From contig NC_013887.1 in NCBI RefSeq assembly GCF_000025525.1, positions 1,560,729 to 1,624,728 of the forward strand: a DNA stretch of 64,000 bases, given 5' to 3'. Of this stretch, positions 29,205 through 39,965 are shown in pieces (position 1 is the first letter of the stretch; every line of letters begins with the position of its first letter). Both the position numbers and the translations under genes were made by a program. Below the pieces are notes generated by a model. The model did not search any database. It was not told the origin of the DNA and was given only the letters and a program-made list of their open reading frames with translations. The stretch is from Methanocaldococcus sp. FS406-22 (GTDB taxonomy: Archaea > AGJL01 > Methanococci > Methanococcales > Methanocaldococcaceae).

Positions 29205-30394
29205 AATTAGATGTCAAAAAAATTTTAACTATTGGGAAGAGAGAAGTCTTTAGCAATATAAAAAGAAAACAGTTTTTAATAGCTACTATTATAGGGCCTT
29301 TAATTATAATTGCATTAGCAATAATTGGAAGTTTTATGATGTTTGATATTAAAGAGATAAAGGTTGGATATGTTGATGAGTTTGGTTTAGATATTCCAAA
29401 TAAAGTTGTAGAAAACAACTTTGGAAAAAACACTACCCTATATTTTATAAAATATGTAGATATTGAGAAAGGTAAAGAGGATGTTTTAAATAAAAGCATA
29501 GATGCTTTAATAATTATTCCAAAGGATTACTTAGATTCTGGGAAGATAATAATTTATTCCACAACAAAATCTCCGAATCCAATAATTACAGATGCTTTAA
29601 ATAAATTTCTATTAAAAAAGCTTTTAAAAGGAAAGGTTGATAATAAAACATACAATAGGGTTATAAATCCAATGAATCTTGAAATTTATTCCATCTCTAA
29701 AAAAGGATTTGAAAAAGAGACGTTTTTATCTCAATTATTACCAATTGGATTTGTATTTTTGTTATATATGGCAATTTCTTCATTATCTGGGATTATTGTT
29801 TCATCAATTATTGAAGAGAAACAAAATAGAATAATGGAGCTTTTGCTGTGTTATGCATCAGCTGAAAATCTTATGTTTGGTAAGATATTAGGGATTTCAG
29901 CTGTTGGTTTATTGCAAATAGGTATTTGGCTGTTATTTGCTTTACCAATAGTTTTAGTATATGCTGTTAAGATATCTTTATCTTTGACAATTTTTGCCTT
30001 AGTTTATTTTATACTTGGGTATTTATTCTATTCTTCTCTACTCTGCGGTTTCTCATCTTTATTTTCCCATCCAAAAGATGCATCTCAACTAATGTCTCCA
30101 ATAATAATCATCCAACTACTTCCAATAATGTTTATGAACACGATAATGGTTAATCCAAACCATTATATGGCTAAAATACTTTCCTATATTCCATTCACAG
30201 CCCCTTATGCAGTTGTTTTGAGAGCGAGTGTAACTCAACTGCCTTTAACAGAGGTTGCGTTATCAACAGCTATTATGCTTGTTAGTATAGTGATATCCTT
30301 TGTCTTATCAATAAAGCTGTTTAAAATTGGTGTATTGTTGTATGAAGAGAATTTAACATTAAAAAGAGTTATAAAAATTATCTTTAAAAAATAA
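29201..30394 (+). CDS. ABC-2 family permease (NatB-like)
   Basis: 397-residue membrane subunit. One hydrophobic segment near residues 27-50 precedes a large extracytoplasmic loop of about 130 residues, then five more spans cluster from about 185 to 380. The phrase SSIIEEKQNRIMELLLCYASAENLMFGK contains the EEK-x-R-x-MELLL core characteristic of NatB/ABC-2 permeases. It overlaps the ATPase gene by four bases (ATGA). Probably an exporter of sodium ions, a drug or a lipid-like compound; the sequence does not say which. Confidence 0.9.
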   Translation: MKLDVKKILTIGKREVFSNIKRKQFLIATIIGPLIIIALAIIGSFMMFDIKEIKVGYVDEFGLDIPNKVVENNFGKNTTLYFIKYVDIEKGKEDVLNKSIDALIIIPKDYLDSGKIIIYSTTKSPNPIITDALNKFLLKKLLKGKVDNKTYNRVINPMNLEIYSISKKGFEKETFLSQLLPIGFVFLLYMAISSLSGIIVSSIIEEKQNRIMELLLCYASAENLMFGKILGISAVGLLQIGIWLLFALPIVLVYAVKISLSLTIFALVYFILGYLFYSSLLCGFSSLFSHPKDASQLMSPIIIIQLLPIMFMNTIMVNPNHYMAKILSYIPFTAPYAVVLRASVTQLPLTEVALSTAIMLVSIVISFVLSIKLFKIGVLLYEENLTLKRVIKIIFKK

Positions 30395-30662
30395 TTATTA
30401 ATTATTTTTTTGTTTTAAAATTTAAAGATTTAATTTTTTAAACTACTTTATTTATTGGAAACTTTAATAACTTTCTTTTTACATTTTACTATGTTGTTAA
30501 AGGTTGTTACAAAAAACGCAACTACTTAGTGATGTTTAAATATTAAAAATCTAAAATAAAATTATCAAATGATATATGTAAAAAGTAATTAAAACCTTTT
30601 TATTTTTATTTAAATTTAATTTTTTTGTTATTTTAATATTTTATAAATATTGGGGAGGAACT

Positions 30663-30809
30663 ATGGGCATAACATTTGGAATTATGTTTTTAGATATAAA
30701 TCGACTAAGTTGGAAGTATAAATTAGGGATTGGAATTTTAATATTAATTGTAATAATTTTGGGAATTATTTGGATTAGAAATATTTATTTAAATAAGTGC
30801 AAAAAATAG
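30663..30809 (+). CDS. 48-residue single-span membrane peptide
   Basis: A small frame with an unusually good ribosome binding site (GGGGAGGA, four bases before ATG 30663). The product has a short polar N-terminus, one hydrophobic span (about residues 20-38, LGIGILILIVIILGIIWI) and a basic tail (YLNKCKK). It starts an accessory island of membrane proteins after the ABC exporter. No family is recognised and function is unknown. Confidence 0.55.
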   Translation: MGITFGIMFLDINRLSWKYKLGIGILILIVIILGIIWIRNIYLNKCKK

Positions 30810-30963
30810 TACTTAATTGACTCTGCTATGCATTGTAGGAAGTGCCTATGCCACATCAACAAATTTGTCGGGAATAACTACCTCTAAATTATCAGACAAT
30901 AAAAAATTGCCCTGCAATGAAGTTGGTATAAAAATTTTATTTATTTTATTATTGGTGAAATTA

Positions 30964-31401
30964 ATGTTAAATGAAATAAAGGAGAACTTAAAATACGTAA
31001 AATCAACTTTAAAATTTATTGGAAGCATTGTTTTACTCATTGGTGTGGTATATTATGCCTGTGGTTATGATTCTTCTTATTACAATGGAATTTATTCCAT
31101 ATTGTATAAAGTTGTTGGTGTGTTATTTGGATGGTTGATATTATTGTTATTTATAAGTATTGGAACTTATTTTAAAAATAAAGGAAGAAAAAAAGATTTT
31201 ATGAACTTTTTAATAATGGTGTCGTTGTTTGCGATAATTCCACTCATTATTATAACATTATCTACCGCTCTTTTAATAATTGGTGATTATTTAATGGGAA
31301 AAATTAATCCATTAGTTGTATTATTCATAAAAATAACTGCTATATTTTTGATATTATTATCATATACGATGACATTGTGTATGAATCTTAAAAAAAAATG
31401 A
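30964..31401 (+). CDS. Four-span membrane protein, lineage-specific
   Basis: From ATG 30964 (GGTGA four bases upstream) the protein is 145 residues with four hydrophobic segments near 18-35, 52-75, 84-112 and 118-142, and short basic loops. I do not recognise the family. The same frame is open upstream to a TTG at 30817; that extension (SAYATSTNLSGITT region) has richer GC and a polar composition unlike the rest and looks like a relic of another gene or a repeat, so I leave it out. The island has AT content higher than neighbours. Confidence 0.6.
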   Translation: MLNEIKENLKYVKSTLKFIGSIVLLIGVVYYACGYDSSYYNGIYSILYKVVGVLFGWLILLLFISIGTYFKNKGRKKDFMNFLIMVSLFAIIPLIIITLSTALLIIGDYLMGKINPLVVLFIKITAIFLILLSYTMTLCMNLKKK

Positions 31402-31431
31402 GATTTTAGATTTGAAATAGCGATAATGTGG

Positions 31432-31459
31432 ATATTTACATAATATGTTATGTAAATAT
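31432..31459. promoter_or_regulatory. Perfect 12-bp inverted repeat, operator-like
   Basis: ATATTTACATAA and TTATGTAAATAT form a perfect inverted repeat with a TATG loop, about 80 bases before the next membrane-protein gene. The half-site TTTACATAA is typical in shape of a dimeric winged-helix regulator site. The identity of any regulator is unknown. Confidence 0.45.
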
Positions 31460-31539
31460 AGACAAAATCGTGAATAATGATAAAAGCATTTGAATAAGGA
31501 TATTTTATTTCATTTAAAAATTATTTTTTGGTGGAATAA

Positions 31540-32040
31540 ATGTTAAAAAATCTCAATATAAAGATACTCACTATATTTATATTGCCGTTTATTGTTTATT
31601 TGGTCTTAAAAATTATGTTAAAATATGAGGATTTTAGTATGCTATTTTTAATGTGGTATATTGGCTATATTATGCTTATATTTGGTAGAGATTTAAAAAT
31701 AAAGCCATATAATGTAGTGGGGACGATTTTATATCTATCATTTATAACATTATGGATTATCGTCTCATTAATTACACAACAAAATTTAGTATGTGGATTT
31801 TTTGGGGAATATATTAATTACTGGATATTTTTAACCGCATGGATTACAATTGGATATTATATAGCTTGGAGGGAGGAAATGATAAATAATGAGAGAAAAA
31901 ATCTTAGATATGCCACATTGTTTTCAATAGTGTATTTGATATTTTTGATATTGTTTGATATTAATAACATTTATGCTTTTTTATTTGGAGCACTAATACT
32001 AATGTTAATATTAGTATTTAAGAGGGGATATAATGGATAA
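31540..32040 (+). CDS. Six-span membrane protein, lineage-specific
   Basis: 166 residues, ATG 31540 preceded by GGTGGA. About six hydrophobic segments cover most of the protein (near 8-26, 33-48, 60-80, 88-106, 122-138, 142-160). Charged residues lie in short loops only. No family is recognised. It overlaps the next gene by eight bases, so the two membrane proteins are coupled and may form one complex. Confidence 0.65.
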   Translation: MLKNLNIKILTIFILPFIVYLVLKIMLKYEDFSMLFLMWYIGYIMLIFGRDLKIKPYNVVGTILYLSFITLWIIVSLITQQNLVCGFFGEYINYWIFLTAWITIGYYIAWREEMINNERKNLRYATLFSIVYLIFLILFDINNIYAFLFGALILMLILVFKRGYNG

Positions 32041-32491
32041 AAAGCTGTTGGGGATTAGAAATATTGGAGTTTTTTCTATAGTTGGAATGATTTTTGGAGG
32101 TTTGTTTGGGTATTTGTGTATGGTTTATTACCTCATATTTATAGACTCTTATTTGAGAATACCTCATAAATTCTACCCAATAAAGTCATTTTTATTATTA
32201 GTTTTTATATTTGTAATGATGATTTTATTTGGTTACCTCGGGAACTGTTTAGATGACGAATCAAGGGCTGTTAAAGAATTTAAAAATTTTAAAATAATGA
32301 CTATCTCCATAATAGTTGGAACAATAATATATTCTGCAATGTTGCTAATTATTGTGTTAGTGAGTGGCGATGTAATTTTAACATACAATCCCAATACAAT
32401 CAATGGCATAACATGGATAGGCGGAATGATTATAATCCTCTGCACTTATCTCTTTATCAAAAAAAGATTCTATTCAACACAAAATCAATAA
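32033..32491 (+). CDS. Four-span membrane protein, lineage-specific
   Basis: 152 residues with four hydrophobic segments (near 12-38, 60-76, 90-114, 124-142). The start ATG lies within the last codons of the preceding gene (ATGGATAA overlap). The C-terminus is short and basic. No motif or family is recognised. Together with the genes at 30663, 30964 and 31540 it forms an island that does not match the conserved order on either side. Confidence 0.65.
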   Translation: MDKKLLGIRNIGVFSIVGMIFGGLFGYLCMVYYLIFIDSYLRIPHKFYPIKSFLLLVFIFVMMILFGYLGNCLDDESRAVKEFKNFKIMTISIIVGTIIYSAMLLIIVLVSGDVILTYNPNTINGITWIGGMIIILCTYLFIKKRFYSTQNQ

Positions 32492-32628
32492 TCTTTTTAC
32501 ATTCTAAGAACTCAATATCAGAGCTTTAATCATGCATTATTGGAACTCACAAAGCATCTACAAGAGAAAAGTTTAAACTCCCAATAATTGGAAAAATAAT
32601 AGCTGAAAAAATAGCAAAACCTTTATAA
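32492..32628 (+). pseudogene. Relic of a protein C-terminus
   Basis: Reading through an internal stop, this frame gives LHSKNSISEL-stop-SCIIGTHKASTREKF and then KLPIIGKIIAEKIAKPL followed by TAA at 32626-32628. The balanced charge and helix-friendly pattern look like real protein, not random AT-rich sequence. There is no start codon or ribosome binding site. The source gene is not recognised. The relic's stop overlaps the end of the convergent cysteine desulfidase gene by six bases. Confidence 0.4.
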
Positions 32629-33789
32629 AAAATAATTATTTTTTGTTTTCAATATTTTTATTATCTCATCATCTACTGGCTTCATTGCCTTTGCAATCCT
32701 TCCAATATTTTCTATGCACTCTTTAAAGTCCTTTCCAACAATTCCGTTAGTGTAAGGAACTTTAGAGAATAAAGATAGATATATTGCAAATACACCAGAA
32801 GCTATCTTTAAAGCACAGCCAATTTTTCCACCGTCACAAACAATACCTGGAAGATTTGCTGTAAAGCTCTTAATGCTTTCTTCAATCTTATCAGCTCCAA
32901 ATATATAGTATGATAAACCAGAAACTGCCCCAATTCCCCCTCTGTTTACACATCCACACATTGCTGAGATGTAGGATGAATAATAAGCTGAATATATAGT
33001 TGTTAAGGCAGATAGAGTTATAGATTTAATTAATCTCTCTTCATCATTTCCTTTTATCTCATCATAAGCAATTATTGGTAAAGTAGCTGTTAATCCCATA
33101 TTTCCACTACCAGCAATAGCCATGGCTGGTTTATTAACTCCAATCATTCTATTATAAACTGCTGAAACTGTTTTTTTAAGCATATGATTTAAAATATCGT
33201 CATCCAACTCTAAGCTAATAAAATCTTCTGGCACTTCTGGTGTTGAAAGGTTTTTGTTGGTTTCTATTGTTTCTTTTATAATATTAACAATATCTTCTGG
33301 AATGTTCTCAATATAATCAATGAAATCTTTGAGAGTTAATTTTTTGTAAGCATTTTTTAACTCATCAGATAGAGCTTTTCCAGAATGACTGCCTTTAGTT
33401 TCAGCTTCATAAGTTTTATCAGCTTTTATAATTGCTTTACAATAAACATCTGAATCAATCACTTCAATTTTTAATTTATTTTCTATGAATTTTTCTAATT
33501 CCCCGTCATATTTTATATCTTTAAATATCTCAAGCTTATTATCTTTATTACCCAACAAACCACCAACAACTGCTGGTAGTATTCCAAATTTGTTTGTATT
33601 TGGAACACCAACTGAAAAGGCATTTTTAAAAGTCCCTTTATCTAAGATTAACCTAATCTCTTTTATTGAATACAAATCCTCTGGCTTTGCTTTCGCAACA
33701 GTATAACCAATTAACCCAACCTCTGTGCATCCTAATGCCTTAACTACCTCATTTTTTAAAACTTCTGTTATTAGCTCATTTTTGTCCAT
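32623..33789 (-). CDS. L-cysteine desulfidase ([4Fe-4S], UPF0597 family)
   Basis: Breaks L-cysteine into pyruvate, ammonia and sulfide. The recalled homologue MJ1025 was purified as an oxygen-labile [4Fe-4S] enzyme with this activity. The 388-residue protein belongs to the UPF0597/serine dehydratase alpha-like family. Conserved cysteines are visible in ALGCTEVG (about residue 22), SAMCGCVNRGGIG (about 278-290) and GIVCDGGKIGCALK (about 318-331). ATG 33789 is preferred because AGGTG lies just before it, whereas the GTG at 33798 is inside that site. The likely role is sulfide supply or cysteine disposal. Confidence 0.88.
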   Translation of the reverse strand: MDKNELITEVLKNEVVKALGCTEVGLIGYTVAKAKPEDLYSIKEIRLILDKGTFKNAFSVGVPNTNKFGILPAVVGGLLGNKDNKLEIFKDIKYDGELEKFIENKLKIEVIDSDVYCKAIIKADKTYEAETKGSHSGKALSDELKNAYKKLTLKDFIDYIENIPEDIVNIIKETIETNKNLSTPEVPEDFISLELDDDILNHMLKKTVSAVYNRMIGVNKPAMAIAGSGNMGLTATLPIIAYDEIKGNDEERLIKSITLSALTTIYSAYYSSYISAMCGCVNRGGIGAVSGLSYYIFGADKIEESIKSFTANLPGIVCDGGKIGCALKIASGVFAIYLSLFSKVPYTNGIVGKDFKECIENIGRIAKAMKPVDDEIIKILKTKNNYFL

Positions 33790-33906
33790 AAAAGACACCT
33801 AAAATTATTTTAAGAACTTTATTAACTTGAAATTTTTAGTTATTAGACATTCAAAGGATATAATAATATTATTAGTTCCTAAGAAGTTAGTCATAATAAT
33901 AATATT

Positions 33907-35187
33907 TTATCTCTTTCCCAACTCTTCAACCATTAACAAAGCACAGTAATCTCCACAAATTGAACATGCTTTCTTTTCCTTTGAAGGTATCTCCTCCCTC
34001 ATCTTTTTTGCTTTCTCTTTATCTATTGCTAATTCAAACTGTTTTTCCCAATCATGGTTTTTCCTTGCATAAGCCATCTCTATCTCTTTTTCCCATGCTA
34101 ATTTATTTCCTTTAGCAACATCAGCAGCTTGAGCAGCTATTTTAGCGGCTATAACTCCTTCTTTGACGTCCTCTATTGTTGGTAACCTTAAATGCTCACT
34201 TGGGGTTACATAGCAGAGGAAATCAGCTCCATAGTAACCAGCTAATGCCCCTCCTATTGCAGATGTTATGTGGTCATAACCAGGAGCTATATCTGTAACT
34301 ATTGGCCCTAAAACATAGAATGGGGCATTTTTACATAAACTTTTTTGCAATCTTATGTTTGTCTCTATGTAGTTTATAGGGATGTGTCCAGGTCCTTCTA
34401 CCATACATTGAACCCCTTTCTCCCTACATCTTTCAACTAACTCTCCTAAGGTAATGAGTTCTTCAATTTGAGCTCTGTCTGTGTTATCTGCTAAACATCC
34501 TGGTCTCATTCCATCTCCTAAGCTTATGGTTACATCATATTCTTTAAGAATTTCCAATAAATAATCAAAGTTTTTGTATAAGGGATTTTCTTCGTTGTGA
34601 TATAGGATATAGGCAGTTAAAAATGCTCCCCCTCTACTTACAACACCCATTATTCTTCCACTTTTCCTTAATCTCTCAACGGATTGCTTTGTAACTCCAC
34701 AGTGTAAAGTCATGAAATCTACTCCTTCCTTTGCCTGTTTTTCAATAACCTTAAACATTAAATCTTCATTCATATCAATAACTCTTCCATACTTCTCTCT
34801 CGCTAATTTTCCAACTTCGTAGATTGGAACTGTTCCAATAGGGATTTTAACAGCATCCATTATTGCTTTTCTTATCTCTTCCAAATTACCCCCAGTACTT
34901 AAATCCATTACTGCATCTGCCCCATACTTTTCAGCAATTTTTGCCTTTTTTATCTCTAACTCTATATCAACACAATCTGGGGAAGTTCCAATGTTTGCAT
35001 TTACCTTAGTTCTCAAATACTGTCCAATTCCTATGGGTTCAGTATCCCTATTAACATTTTTTGGGATAACAACATAACCTTTAGCTATAAGCTTTCTAAG
35101 TTTTTCAGTATCAATTTTTTCTTTTTCAGCGACAATTTTCATCTCTTCAGTGATAATTCCATTCTTTGCATCATCCATTTGAGTCAT
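33907..35187 (-). CDS. thiC: Phosphomethylpyrimidine synthase (radical SAM)
   Basis: Rearranges aminoimidazole ribotide to the hydroxymethylpyrimidine phosphate half of thiamin. 426 residues from ATG 35187, which has GGTGA upstream. Typical ThiC sequence includes ANIGTSPD near residue 65, TGGNLEEIR, GCLADNTDRAQ, VMVEGPGH (here QCMVEGPGHIP) and the C-terminal cluster CSICGDYCALLM. That cluster reads CX2CX3C, one residue shorter than the CX2CX4C of bacterial ThiC. I see no TPP riboswitch fold upstream. It is divergent from the ehbN-type gene with a shared AT-rich promoter region. Confidence 0.95.
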   Translation of the reverse strand: MTQMDDAKNGIITEEMKIVAEKEKIDTEKLRKLIAKGYVVIPKNVNRDTEPIGIGQYLRTKVNANIGTSPDCVDIELEIKKAKIAEKYGADAVMDLSTGGNLEEIRKAIMDAVKIPIGTVPIYEVGKLAREKYGRVIDMNEDLMFKVIEKQAKEGVDFMTLHCGVTKQSVERLRKSGRIMGVVSRGGAFLTAYILYHNEENPLYKNFDYLLEILKEYDVTISLGDGMRPGCLADNTDRAQIEELITLGELVERCREKGVQCMVEGPGHIPINYIETNIRLQKSLCKNAPFYVLGPIVTDIAPGYDHITSAIGGALAGYYGADFLCYVTPSEHLRLPTIEDVKEGVIAAKIAAQAADVAKGNKLAWEKEIEMAYARKNHDWEKQFELAIDKEKAKKMREEIPSKEKKACSICGDYCALLMVEELGKR

Positions 35188-35241
35188 AACAATCACCAGA
35201 TTTGTAATAATAGAGTATCTCGATAAATTTATTAAAACAAA

Positions 35242-35253
35242 ACTATATAAAAG
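35242..35253. promoter_or_regulatory. TATA region between thiC and ehbN
   Basis: ACTATATAAAAG reads as a TATA box for ehbN on the plus strand and CTTTTATATAGT for thiC on the minus strand. Distances to the two start codons (about 100 and 60 bases) allow either use. Confidence 0.45.
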
Positions 35254-35263
35254 GTTAGGTAAA

Positions 35264-35285
35264 TTATCATTATTAATTATGATAA
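35264..35285. promoter_or_regulatory. Operator-like inverted repeat at the predicted ehbN transcription start
   Basis: TTATCAT-TATTAATT-ATGATAA has 7-bp perfect arms and an 8-base spacer. It begins about 14 bases after the TATA element, over the expected start of plus-strand transcription, where a bound repressor would block initiation. Confidence 0.45.
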
Positions 35286-35351
35286 ATTATCTACCCATAC
35301 CTTATGAGTCATATACTTACTTATCATGTTTATAGTTATTGGGTGTTGTTC

Positions 35352-36476
35352 ATGAAGTATGAGGGAGAGATAGCTATAGGTCCAGTTCATCCTACAATGC
35401 TTGAACCACACAGATTAAGATTATTTATTGAAGATGAAATCATAAAAGAGGCTGAATTAACTATTGGTGTCAATTATAGAGGTATAGAGCTTATCATGGA
35501 AGGTCTTCCTCCAGAAAAAATAAGCATTTTATCAGAAAAGATTTGTGGAATCTGCTCTCACATTCATGTATGGTGTAATGTTACAGTTACTGAAAGAGGA
35601 TGTGATATAGAAGTCCCAGAGAGAGCAGAATACATAAGAGCAATAGTTGAAGAATTGGAGAGATTACATTCCCACATGTTACTGTTTGGGCATGCATTTG
35701 AAGTTTTAGGTTTTGAGACAATGGCTTTTAGGGCATTTATGATTAGAGAACCAATAATGCAAATTTTAGGAGAGATTACTGGAGGAAGAGCCCAATATTC
35801 TTGCCCAATAATAGGAGGAATTAGGCCAAGATGTAATATAAATGAGAGTAAAATCCCTGCATTATTAGAAAGGTTGGAAAAGTTTGAAGAAAACTTAAAG
35901 AAGTTGTTGGAGAGAACTGTTAATGACCCAATGATTATGGCAAGGATTAAGGATGTTGGTGTCTTGGATAAAAAAACTGCTAAAAAGTTGCATGCTGTTG
36001 GACCTACAGCGAGGGGTTCTGGGATACATAGCGATATGAGAAAGATGGGGCAAGTTCCTGTTTATGATAACTTTGAGTTTGAAGAGATTTTGTTTGACGA
36101 TGGAGATGTGTTTAGCAGATTGGCGGTTAGGTTCTATGAGTGCTTTGAAAGCGTTAAAATCATTAAGCAGGGTTTAAAGATATTGCCAGAGTTAGATAAA
36201 AAGATATACAACCCAAACTATGAATTAAAGCCTTTTAAACCAATAAATATCTATAACGAAGCTCAAAGAGGGCAAGTTTATTATTCCTATGGCTTAGATG
36301 AACATGGAAGGGTTAGGCAGGTAAAGATTAGGACTCCAACAGCAACAAACTTGGCTTGTATGGAAGCTATACTGCCGGGGCATCATGTTTCAGATGCTGA
36401 ATTAATTATAGCAAGCTGTGACCCATGCTTTACATGCACAGATAGGATGATTGTTGTTAAAGAAAAGAAAGTTTAA
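35352..36476 (+). CDS. ehbN: Energy-converting [NiFe] hydrogenase large subunit, EhbN-like
   Basis: Catalytic subunit of a membrane-bound Ech-type hydrogenase that uses ion gradients to reduce ferredoxin for CO2 fixation. Both Ni-ligand motifs are intact: KICGICSH (about residues 61-68) and [10 protein letters not shown] near the C-terminus. There is no long C-terminal processing tail. The 374-residue length and GVNYRGIE segment match the Ech/complex I 49-kDa family. ATG 35352 is chosen over an upstream frame of odd composition. From memory MJ1027 is EhbN, encoded apart from the main ehb cluster; EhaO is the alternative. HypD at the left edge would help mature it. Confidence 0.87.
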   Translation: MKYEGEIAIGPVHPTMLEPHRLRLFIEDEIIKEAELTIGVNYRGIELIMEGLPPEKISILSEKICGICSHIHVWCNVTVTERGCDIEVPERAEYIRAIVEELERLHSHMLLFGHAFEVLGFETMAFRAFMIREPIMQILGEITGGRAQYSCPIIGGIRPRCNINESKIPALLERLEKFEENLKKLLERTVNDPMIMARIKDVGVLDKKTAKKLHAVGPTARGSGIHSDMRKMGQVPVYDNFEFEEILFDDGDVFSRLAVRFYECFESVKIIKQGLKILPELDKKIYNPNYELKPFKPINIYNEAQRGQVYYSYGLDEHGRVRQVKIRTPTATNLACMEAILPGHHVSDAELIIASCDPCFTCTDRMIVVKEKKV

Positions 36477-36572
36477 GAATTAATATAATTAAATTATTAA
36501 TTAAATTAATAATCCTATCTTGTCTCTATTTTTTGATTTTTCGATTAATATATAGACATAGATGATTTTAAA

Positions 36573-36582
36573 TTTTATATAT
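36573..36582 (+). promoter_or_regulatory. top6B TATA box
   Basis: TTTTATATAT, with A-rich sequence before it, lies about 52 bases upstream of the top6B start codon, a normal distance for an archaeal promoter with a short leader. Confidence 0.5.
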
Positions 36583-36633
36583 TAATTTTAACATAAGAAA
36601 TTAATTTGCAAAATAACTTTAATGGTGGGATAT

Positions 36634-38604
36634 ATGAGTGAAGCTTTATTTAAAGAATTTAAAGAACATTCAGTTGCTGAATTTTTCAGAAAAAACAAAC
36701 ACATGCTTGGATACAGTGGAAAAATTAGAAGTTTAACAACTATAATACATGAATTGGTTACAAATAGCTTAGATGCGTGTGAAGAAGCTGGCATTTTACC
36801 AGATATAAAAGTTGAAATTGAAAAATTGGGAGCTGACCACTACAAAGTAGCGGTTGAAGATAACGGTCCAGGAATTCCTTTAGAATTCATTCCAAAAGTA
36901 TTTGGGAAAATGTTGGCTGGTTCTAAAATGCATAGATTTATTCAATCAAGAGGACAGCAAGGGATAGGGGCTGCTGGTGTCTTATTATTTTCACAAATAA
37001 CCACAGGAAAGCCGTTAAAGATTACTACTTCAACTGGAGATGGCAATATCTATGAAGTTGAAGTAAAGATGAATGTTGAAAAAAATGAAGGAGAGATTGT
37101 ATCAAAAAAAGTAAGGAAAGGAAAGTGGAGAGGGACAAGGGTAGAGGGAGAGTTTAAAGAAGTTAGCTACAACAGAGGAGAGTTTGGACCTTTTGAATAT
37201 TTGAGAAGGATAAGTTTAGCAACACCACACGCAAAAATTGTATTAAAAGATCCTTATGGAGAGGTTGTATTTGATAGAGTTGTTGATGAACTGCCTAAAA
37301 AACCAGAGGAAATGAAACCCCACCCTTATGGTTTAACCACTGATGAACTTTTATACATTGCGAGAAAGACAAAATCAAAGAAAGTTTCTTCAATGCTTGT
37401 TTCTGAGCTTTCAAGAGTTACAACAAAGAGGATTAAAGAGCTTTCAAATTACATGCTTAGAGACTTGATATTAAAGAAATTTAAAGATAGCGTATTTTGG
37501 AACATGGTTGTTTCCTGTTATTTAGATATAGATATTGAGAGCTATTTAAATAGATTTAAAGATTATATTAGCGATGATGAGATAGAAACCGTTAGAATGT
37601 TAATTAAAAACCTTCCAGAGAGCTTAGATGAGTTAAAGAGATACGCTTTAAAGTATGTAACAATGGAATATTTATTTAATAAGCTAAGTGAAGAGGAGAT
37701 AAACAAAATAAAAAACCACTTTAAGAAGATACCTGAAAACTTTATGGAATGGGCTGAAAAGAACTATTTATCAGCTACAGCTGTTGATGAACTAAATAAA
37801 AAAGTTAAAAATATTGTAAAAAATCCAGAAGACTTTATTGCTGAAATAAAAAATAAAGGGCTAATATCTGATGAAGAACTAAAAAAATTTGAAGATGAAG
37901 TTAAAAATATCTTAAATAAAAACCCTAAGGAATTAACTTGGGATGAGGCAGAGATGATTGTTAATTGTCTCCAAAGCATGGAATTTATGGCTCCACCAAC
38001 TACTGGATTAAGACCTATTGGGGCAGAAAATATAGAAAAATCATTAAAAGAGCTTTTACAGCCAGATTTTGTTAAAGCAATTACAAGAAATCCAAAAACT
38101 TATAGAGGGGGAATTCCATTCGCTGTTGAGGTTGGTATAGCTTACGGAGGAAATGCAGGAAGGCAGGGTGATGAAGGAAGAAGAATGGAGATTATGAGAT
38201 TTGCTAACCACGTTCCTTTGCTATATGATGCATCAGCCTGTGGTTTGACTAAGGCAGTGAAAAGTATAAATTGGAAGAGGTATGGGTTGAGAGGGGAAGA
38301 TGCTCCAATAACAGTGTTTGTTAATTTAATATCTACATTTATTCCTTACACTTCAGCAGGAAAGCAGGCAGTTGCTTGCAGTGAAAATGAGAATGAAGAG
38401 ATTTATAATGAGATTAGACATGCGTTGATGATTTGTGGTAGAGAATTGGAGAAGTATTTATCAAGAATTAGAAGAGAGGCAGAGGAAGAAAAGAAGAGGA
38501 AGTATGTTATGAAGTATGCAAGAATCTTTGCTGAGGCTTTAGCTAATATATTAAATAAGCCAGTTGATGAAATTGAGGAGAAAGTTGTTAAGTTGTTGGA
38601 GTAG
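36634..38604 (+). CDS. top6B: DNA topoisomerase VI subunit B
   Basis: ATP-binding subunit of the type IIB topoisomerase that relaxes and decatenates DNA, working with Top6A (not in this window). The GHKL ATPase motifs are all present: N-box [14 protein letters not shown] (about residues 32-45), G1 VEDNGPGIP (about 74-82) and G2 [10 protein letters not shown] (about 103-112). The central helix-two-turn-helix and transducer domains follow. 656 residues is longer than some homologues, with an extended helical segment near 300-430. ATG 36634 has GGTGGG upstream. Recalled counterpart: MJ1028. Confidence 0.96.
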   Translation: MSEALFKEFKEHSVAEFFRKNKHMLGYSGKIRSLTTIIHELVTNSLDACEEAGILPDIKVEIEKLGADHYKVAVEDNGPGIPLEFIPKVFGKMLAGSKMHRFIQSRGQQGIGAAGVLLFSQITTGKPLKITTSTGDGNIYEVEVKMNVEKNEGEIVSKKVRKGKWRGTRVEGEFKEVSYNRGEFGPFEYLRRISLATPHAKIVLKDPYGEVVFDRVVDELPKKPEEMKPHPYGLTTDELLYIARKTKSKKVSSMLVSELSRVTTKRIKELSNYMLRDLILKKFKDSVFWNMVVSCYLDIDIESYLNRFKDYISDDEIETVRMLIKNLPESLDELKRYALKYVTMEYLFNKLSEEEINKIKNHFKKIPENFMEWAEKNYLSATAVDELNKKVKNIVKNPEDFIAEIKNKGLISDEELKKFEDEVKNILNKNPKELTWDEAEMIVNCLQSMEFMAPPTTGLRPIGAENIEKSLKELLQPDFVKAITRNPKTYRGGIPFAVEVGIAYGGNAGRQGDEGRRMEIMRFANHVPLLYDASACGLTKAVKSINWKRYGLRGEDAPITVFVNLISTFIPYTSAGKQAVACSENENEEIYNEIRHALMICGRELEKYLSRIRREAEEEKKRKYVMKYARIFAEALANILNKPVDEIEEKVVKLLE

Positions 38605-38651
38605 ATTTTCTATTTTAAACTAATATACAATTTTATGTAATCCCAATTTAA

Positions 38652-39942
<1,291 letters not shown>

Positions 39943-39965
39943 CCAATATAAAACTATGTGATATT

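Noticed and set aside
30817-30963. TTG-initiated N-terminal extension of the protein at 30964
   Set aside because: No ribosome binding site before the TTG, composition unlike the rest of the protein, and a good GGTGA site before ATG 30964.
35188-35263. TPP riboswitch ahead of thiC
   Set aside because: The leader is short and AT-rich with no CUGAGA-type core or paired helices.
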